DNA from: Pseudomonadota bacterium
GTDB taxonomy: Bacteria > Pseudomonadota > Alphaproteobacteria > Sphingomonadales > Sphingomonadaceae
DNA: 64,000 nucleotides
Reading direction: 5' to 3'
Assembly: GCA_029779535.1 (NCBI GenBank)
Contig: JAKPAG010000107.1
Location: 62,001-126,000, forward strand
Shown: in pieces, positions 61,649 to 64,000 of the stretch
Layout of the letters: the number at the start of each line of letters is the position of its first letter
How positions within the stretch are numbered: position 1 is the stretch's first letter
Position numbers and translations under genes: made by a program
The notes under the pieces: model-generated
What the model was told of the DNA's origin: nothing
Databases searched by the model: none
Seen by the model: only the letters and a program-made list of their open reading frames with translations

Positions 61649-62863
61649 ATGGCCAACATGAATCAAGCAGTTTGCCGCACGGCCCTGACGCTCGCCGCAT
61701 TGCTGGCCAGCACTGCCGCTCTCGCCGAGACGCAGGCGGTAACGCCCTATGCCGATATCCGCTACCGGCTGGAGCTGGTCGATCAGGACGGTCTGGCCGA
61801 GGAGGCCGCAGCCTCGACGTTGCGGGTCAGGGCCGGGGTCAAGACCGCCGAATGGCAAGGCTTCAGCGCCGTGGTCGAAGGCGAGGCGATCGCGGTGCTG
61901 GGCGAGACCAGCTATAACGATACGGTCAACGGCAAGACCGCATATCCCGTTGTGGCCGACCCTTCCGACATATTGCTCAACCAGGCTTACCTGCGCTGGC
62001 GGCCAAAGGCCGAACTGGAACTGGTCGGCGGGCGACAGGCAGTCAATTTCGACAACCAGCGCTGGATCGGTTCGGTCGGCTGGCGGCAGAACGATCAGAC
62101 GCTCGATGCGGTGCGGATTACGGCCCGGCCGGTGAAGGGGGCCAGCCTGGATTACCTTTATGCCTGGCGGGTCAACCGGGTGTTCGGCCCGGATTCACCC
62201 CAGGGCATCTGGCGCGACACGGAGATCCACGGGTTCCGTGCCGCCCAGACGATAAAGAACGTCGGCACGCTCTCGGCCTATGGCTACTGGCTGGAGGTAC
62301 CTTCCCAACCATCCAGCAGCAGCCGCACTGTGGGCGTGCGGATGGCTGGCGAGCTGCCGGTCGGAGGAAAGTCAACGTTCCTCTACACGGCCGAATATGC
62401 TCGCCAGCACGATCATGGGACCAACCCGCGCCGCTTCTCGCTTGATTACTGGCTGTTCGAGCCTGGCGTGAAGGTTGGCCCGGCATCGTTCAAAGTCGGT
62501 TACGAGCGGCTGGAGGGCAATGGCACGGTTGGCCTGCAAACGCCGCTGGCAACGCTGCATGCCTTCAATGGCTGGGCGGACAAGTTTCTGACCACCCCGG
62601 CAGGCGGCCTGCGCGATTTCTACCTCGATGCAGCCTACAAGGTGCCCGGGAAGGGGCCATTGGCCGGCCTGACGCTCCGTGCGGTGCGGCACGACTACGG
62701 ATCGACCACTGGCGGGATCGCCTATGGCCGGGAATGGAACGCGCTGGCCAGCTATCCACTGGGCAAGCGCTTCACCCTGACCGCGAAGCTGGCCCGTTAC
62801 GAGGCCGATGGCTTTGCCACCGATACCACCAAGCTGTGGTTCCAGATCGAGACGAAGCTCTGA
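61649..62863 (+). CDS. Alginate-export-type outer-membrane porin
   Basis: 404 residues with signal peptide MANMNQAVCRTALTLAALLASTAALAE. The mature part is a chain of beta-strand patterns: YADIRYRLELVDQ, AYLRWRPKAELELVGGRQAVNFDNQRWIGSVGWRQN, and a C-terminal strand TTKLWFQIETKL. The layout matches the alginate_exp porin family found in denitrification loci of many bacteria. It may pass nitrate/nitrite or a related anion. ATG 61658 is an alternative start. The gene ends 1 bp before the crp/fnr stop. Confidence 0.8.
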   Translation: MANMNQAVCRTALTLAALLASTAALAETQAVTPYADIRYRLELVDQDGLAEEAAASTLRVRAGVKTAEWQGFSAVVEGEAIAVLGETSYNDTVNGKTAYPVVADPSDILLNQAYLRWRPKAELELVGGRQAVNFDNQRWIGSVGWRQNDQTLDAVRITARPVKGASLDYLYAWRVNRVFGPDSPQGIWRDTEIHGFRAAQTIKNVGTLSAYGYWLEVPSQPSSSSRTVGVRMAGELPVGGKSTFLYTAEYARQHDHGTNPRRFSLDYWLFEPGVKVGPASFKVGYERLEGNGTVGLQTPLATLHAFNGWADKFLTTPAGGLRDFYLDAAYKVPGKGPLAGLTLRAVRHDYGSTTGGIAYGREWNALASYPLGKRFTLTAKLARYEADGFATDTTKLWFQIETKL

Positions 62864-63559
62864 TCAGCACTGGTCGTCGGGCACCGGGTCCGGGCGGGAG
62901 AAGGCTTCGAGCGCGGCGCGATCGGTTATCGTGATCTGCGCAGCGCTGACCGTAATGCCGTGCCCGCAGAGCACGCCGAAGGCGCGCGACAGGTTTTCCG
63001 GGGTCATCCCCAGCAGCGAGGCGAGCAGACGCTTTTCAGCCTTCAGTTGAAGCTTGCCGGTCCGGCCCTGCCTGCGCTCCTGTTGCAGGATCAGGTTGCC
63101 CAGCCGCTCGGCAGACTGGCGCAGCTTCATGTCGGTCAGCGCGCGGACCATGTCGCGATAGGCGTGGGCCAGTTCGCGCATGGTCGCCTGCATCAGCGCC
63201 GGATCATCCTTGACCACTTCACGGACCAAGGCCGCCGGGACCAGCAGGATCCGCGATGACACCAGCGTGCGCGCCGACATCAGATAGGGTTGATCGGTGA
63301 CGACTGCGGCGAGGATGAAGCTGGTGACCGGTTCGACGATCCGCATCGTCGTGTCGCGCCCGGCGCTGTGAGCATAGAGTTCGACCAGCCCGTCAACCAG
63401 CACGTGCAGGAAATCGGGATGCTGGCCCAGTTCGAACAGGGTCAGTTGCGGCGGGAACACCTGCAGGAACGAGCCGGAGAAAATCCGCTCGCGCTGCTGA
63501 TCCTGCATTTCCCGGAACAAGGGGAGATTCGCGATTTCAGGTCTTTCGCCGGGGCGCAC
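62864..63559 (-). CDS. Crp/Fnr-family regulator, DNR/NnrR-like
   Basis: 231 residues from GTG 63559, with AAGGAG 9 bp upstream. N-terminal cyclic-nucleotide-binding fold (about 10-125), dimerisation helix, and C-terminal winged helix with LLASLLGMTPENLSRAFGVL as recognition helix region. The only cysteines are in VLCGHG and the last residue, so the Fnr 4Fe-4S ligand set is absent. This favours a nitric-oxide-responsive DNR/NnrR type over an oxygen sensor. Nearby TTGAT-N4-ATCAA boxes would be its targets, including one over its own promoter region. Confidence 0.87.
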   Translation of the reverse strand: MRPGERPEIANLPLFREMQDQQRERIFSGSFLQVFPPQLTLFELGQHPDFLHVLVDGLVELYAHSAGRDTTMRIVEPVTSFILAAVVTDQPYLMSARTLVSSRILLVPAALVREVVKDDPALMQATMRELAHAYRDMVRALTDMKLRQSAERLGNLILQQERRQGRTGKLQLKAEKRLLASLLGMTPENLSRAFGVLCGHGITVSAAQITITDRAALEAFSRPDPVPDDQC

Positions 63560-63604
63560 GCAGCAGGGCTCCTTGGTTGAACCCGACCGATCCTAGCAGC
63601 CCGC

Positions 63605-63618
63605 TTGATGTTCATCAA
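63605..63618. promoter_or_regulatory. FNR/DNR-type box upstream of the crp/fnr gene
   Basis: TTGATGTTCATCAA, a perfect match to TTGAT-N4-ATCAA, 46-59 bp upstream of the crp/fnr GTG. This suggests autoregulation. Confidence 0.82.
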
Positions 63619-63697
63619 TCGTGGGTTTGATCTGGATTTGGCCGGTTGACGCTACAGATCAGGCGGTTTGCTGATTGCCGGGCGGGCAGGGCGATTT

Positions 63698-63711
63698 TTG
63701 ATCCTGATCAA
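63698..63711. promoter_or_regulatory. FNR/DNR-type box upstream of narK
   Basis: TTGATCCTGATCAA, a perfect match, centred about 70 bp before the narK ATG, which fits activation with a start site near 63746. A third half-site CTTGATCAG follows at 63728. Confidence 0.82.
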
Positions 63712-63774
63712 GCTCTCTCTGGCAATCTTGATCAGAGTCGCAGGCATTCAACCTGCAGCAGGAAAATCGCCGCC

Positions 63775-64000
63775 ATGCCATTGTCGCAAACGGTCAGTTC
63801 CGGACAACAAAACCGGGCCCTTGGGCTCAGCACTTTTGCCTTCACCATCTGCTTTGCCGTCTGGACGATCTTTGCGATCATCGGGATCGAGATCAAGGCG
63901 GAGCTGGGCCTGAACGATACCCAGTTCGGCCTGCTGGTCGGCACCCCGATCCTGACCGGATCGCTGGTGCGCCTGTTCCTGGGGGTCTGGACCGACCAGT
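63775..64000 (+). CDS. NarK-type nitrate/nitrite MFS transporter, N-terminal fragment
   Basis: The 75 visible residues (MPLSQTVSSGQQNRALGLSTFAFTICFAVWTIFAIIGIEIKAELGLNDTQFGLLVGTPILTGSLVRLFLGVWTDQ) run off the window end. ALGLSTFAFTICFAVWTIFAIIG is TM1, and the loop IKAELGLNDTQFGLLVGTPILTGSLVR.. with GVWTDQ is the NarK family signature region between TM1 and TM2-3. It would exchange nitrate and nitrite across the inner membrane. AGGA is 12 bp before the ATG. Nitrate-reductase genes are expected downstream. Confidence 0.87.
   Translation, partial: MPLSQTVSSGQQNRALGLSTFAFTICFAVWTIFAIIGIEIKAELGLNDTQFGLLVGTPILTGSLVRLFLGVWTDQ

Overview
The window is about 64 kb of GC-rich chromosome from an alphaproteobacterium, most likely a sphingomonad (Novosphingobium or Sphingomonas type). 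The evidence is a SciP/DUF1153 cell-cycle regulator, an SDHAF4-like DUF1674 protein, a single Rel/SpoT protein, TonB receptors with acyl-CoA catabolic genes, and sphingomonad-style EtfBA, SucC and IF-3. This is an inference from gene content and protein sequence, not a database result.

Layout. (1) 1-20.4 kb is mostly housekeeping: the 3' end of a type I phosphomannose isomerase, mnmA, sciP, a GlsB-type membrane protein, an RND efflux pair with DUF445 and GNAT genes, DUF2804, etfBA, sucC, cysQ, an OmpA-type lipoprotein, a CNNM/CorC protein and a repeat-rich autotransporter. (2) 20.6-35.7 kb is a catabolic cluster: TonB receptor, SnoaL-like protein, TetR regulator, two acyl-CoA dehydrogenases, two paralogous Rieske oxygenase alpha subunits, a [2Fe-2S] ferredoxin, a GMC oxidoreductase, an acyl-CoA ligase, a P450, a DUF35 protein and a thiolase-like protein. 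Five copies of one 17-bp palindrome precede the transcription units of this cluster, so it is probably a single TetR regulon. The gene set suggests oxygenation, CoA activation, dehydrogenation and retro-aldol cleavage of a hydrophobic, possibly steroid- or terpenoid-like, compound. (3) 35.7-48.5 kb returns to housekeeping: tRNA-Lys, folK, N-carbamoylputrescine amidase, msrA, rsmB, thioesterase, SLC13 permease, infC, pdeM, hemF, rel, PPIase, metallopeptidase and tRNA-Ser(GGA).

(4) 48531-57565 is a 9.0-kb integrative element in the tRNA-Ser gene, bounded by a 14-bp direct repeat of the tRNA 3' end. All its genes lie on the minus strand: tyrosine integrase, AlpA-like regulator, tightly overlapping small genes, a Toprim primase, a RepA-type helicase, an HGG-motif protein and several unknowns. 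It has no capsid or conjugation genes and looks like a satellite-type self-replicating element with iteron-like repeats at the helicase 3' end. (5) From 57.7 kb a second tyrosine integrase is followed by a nitrogen-oxide module: beta carbonic anhydrase, NnrS, a CopD-like membrane protein, an alginate-export-type porin, a Crp/Fnr regulator and the start of a NarK transporter. Three FNR/DNR-type boxes link the module. It may be the start of a second island whose far end lies outside the window.
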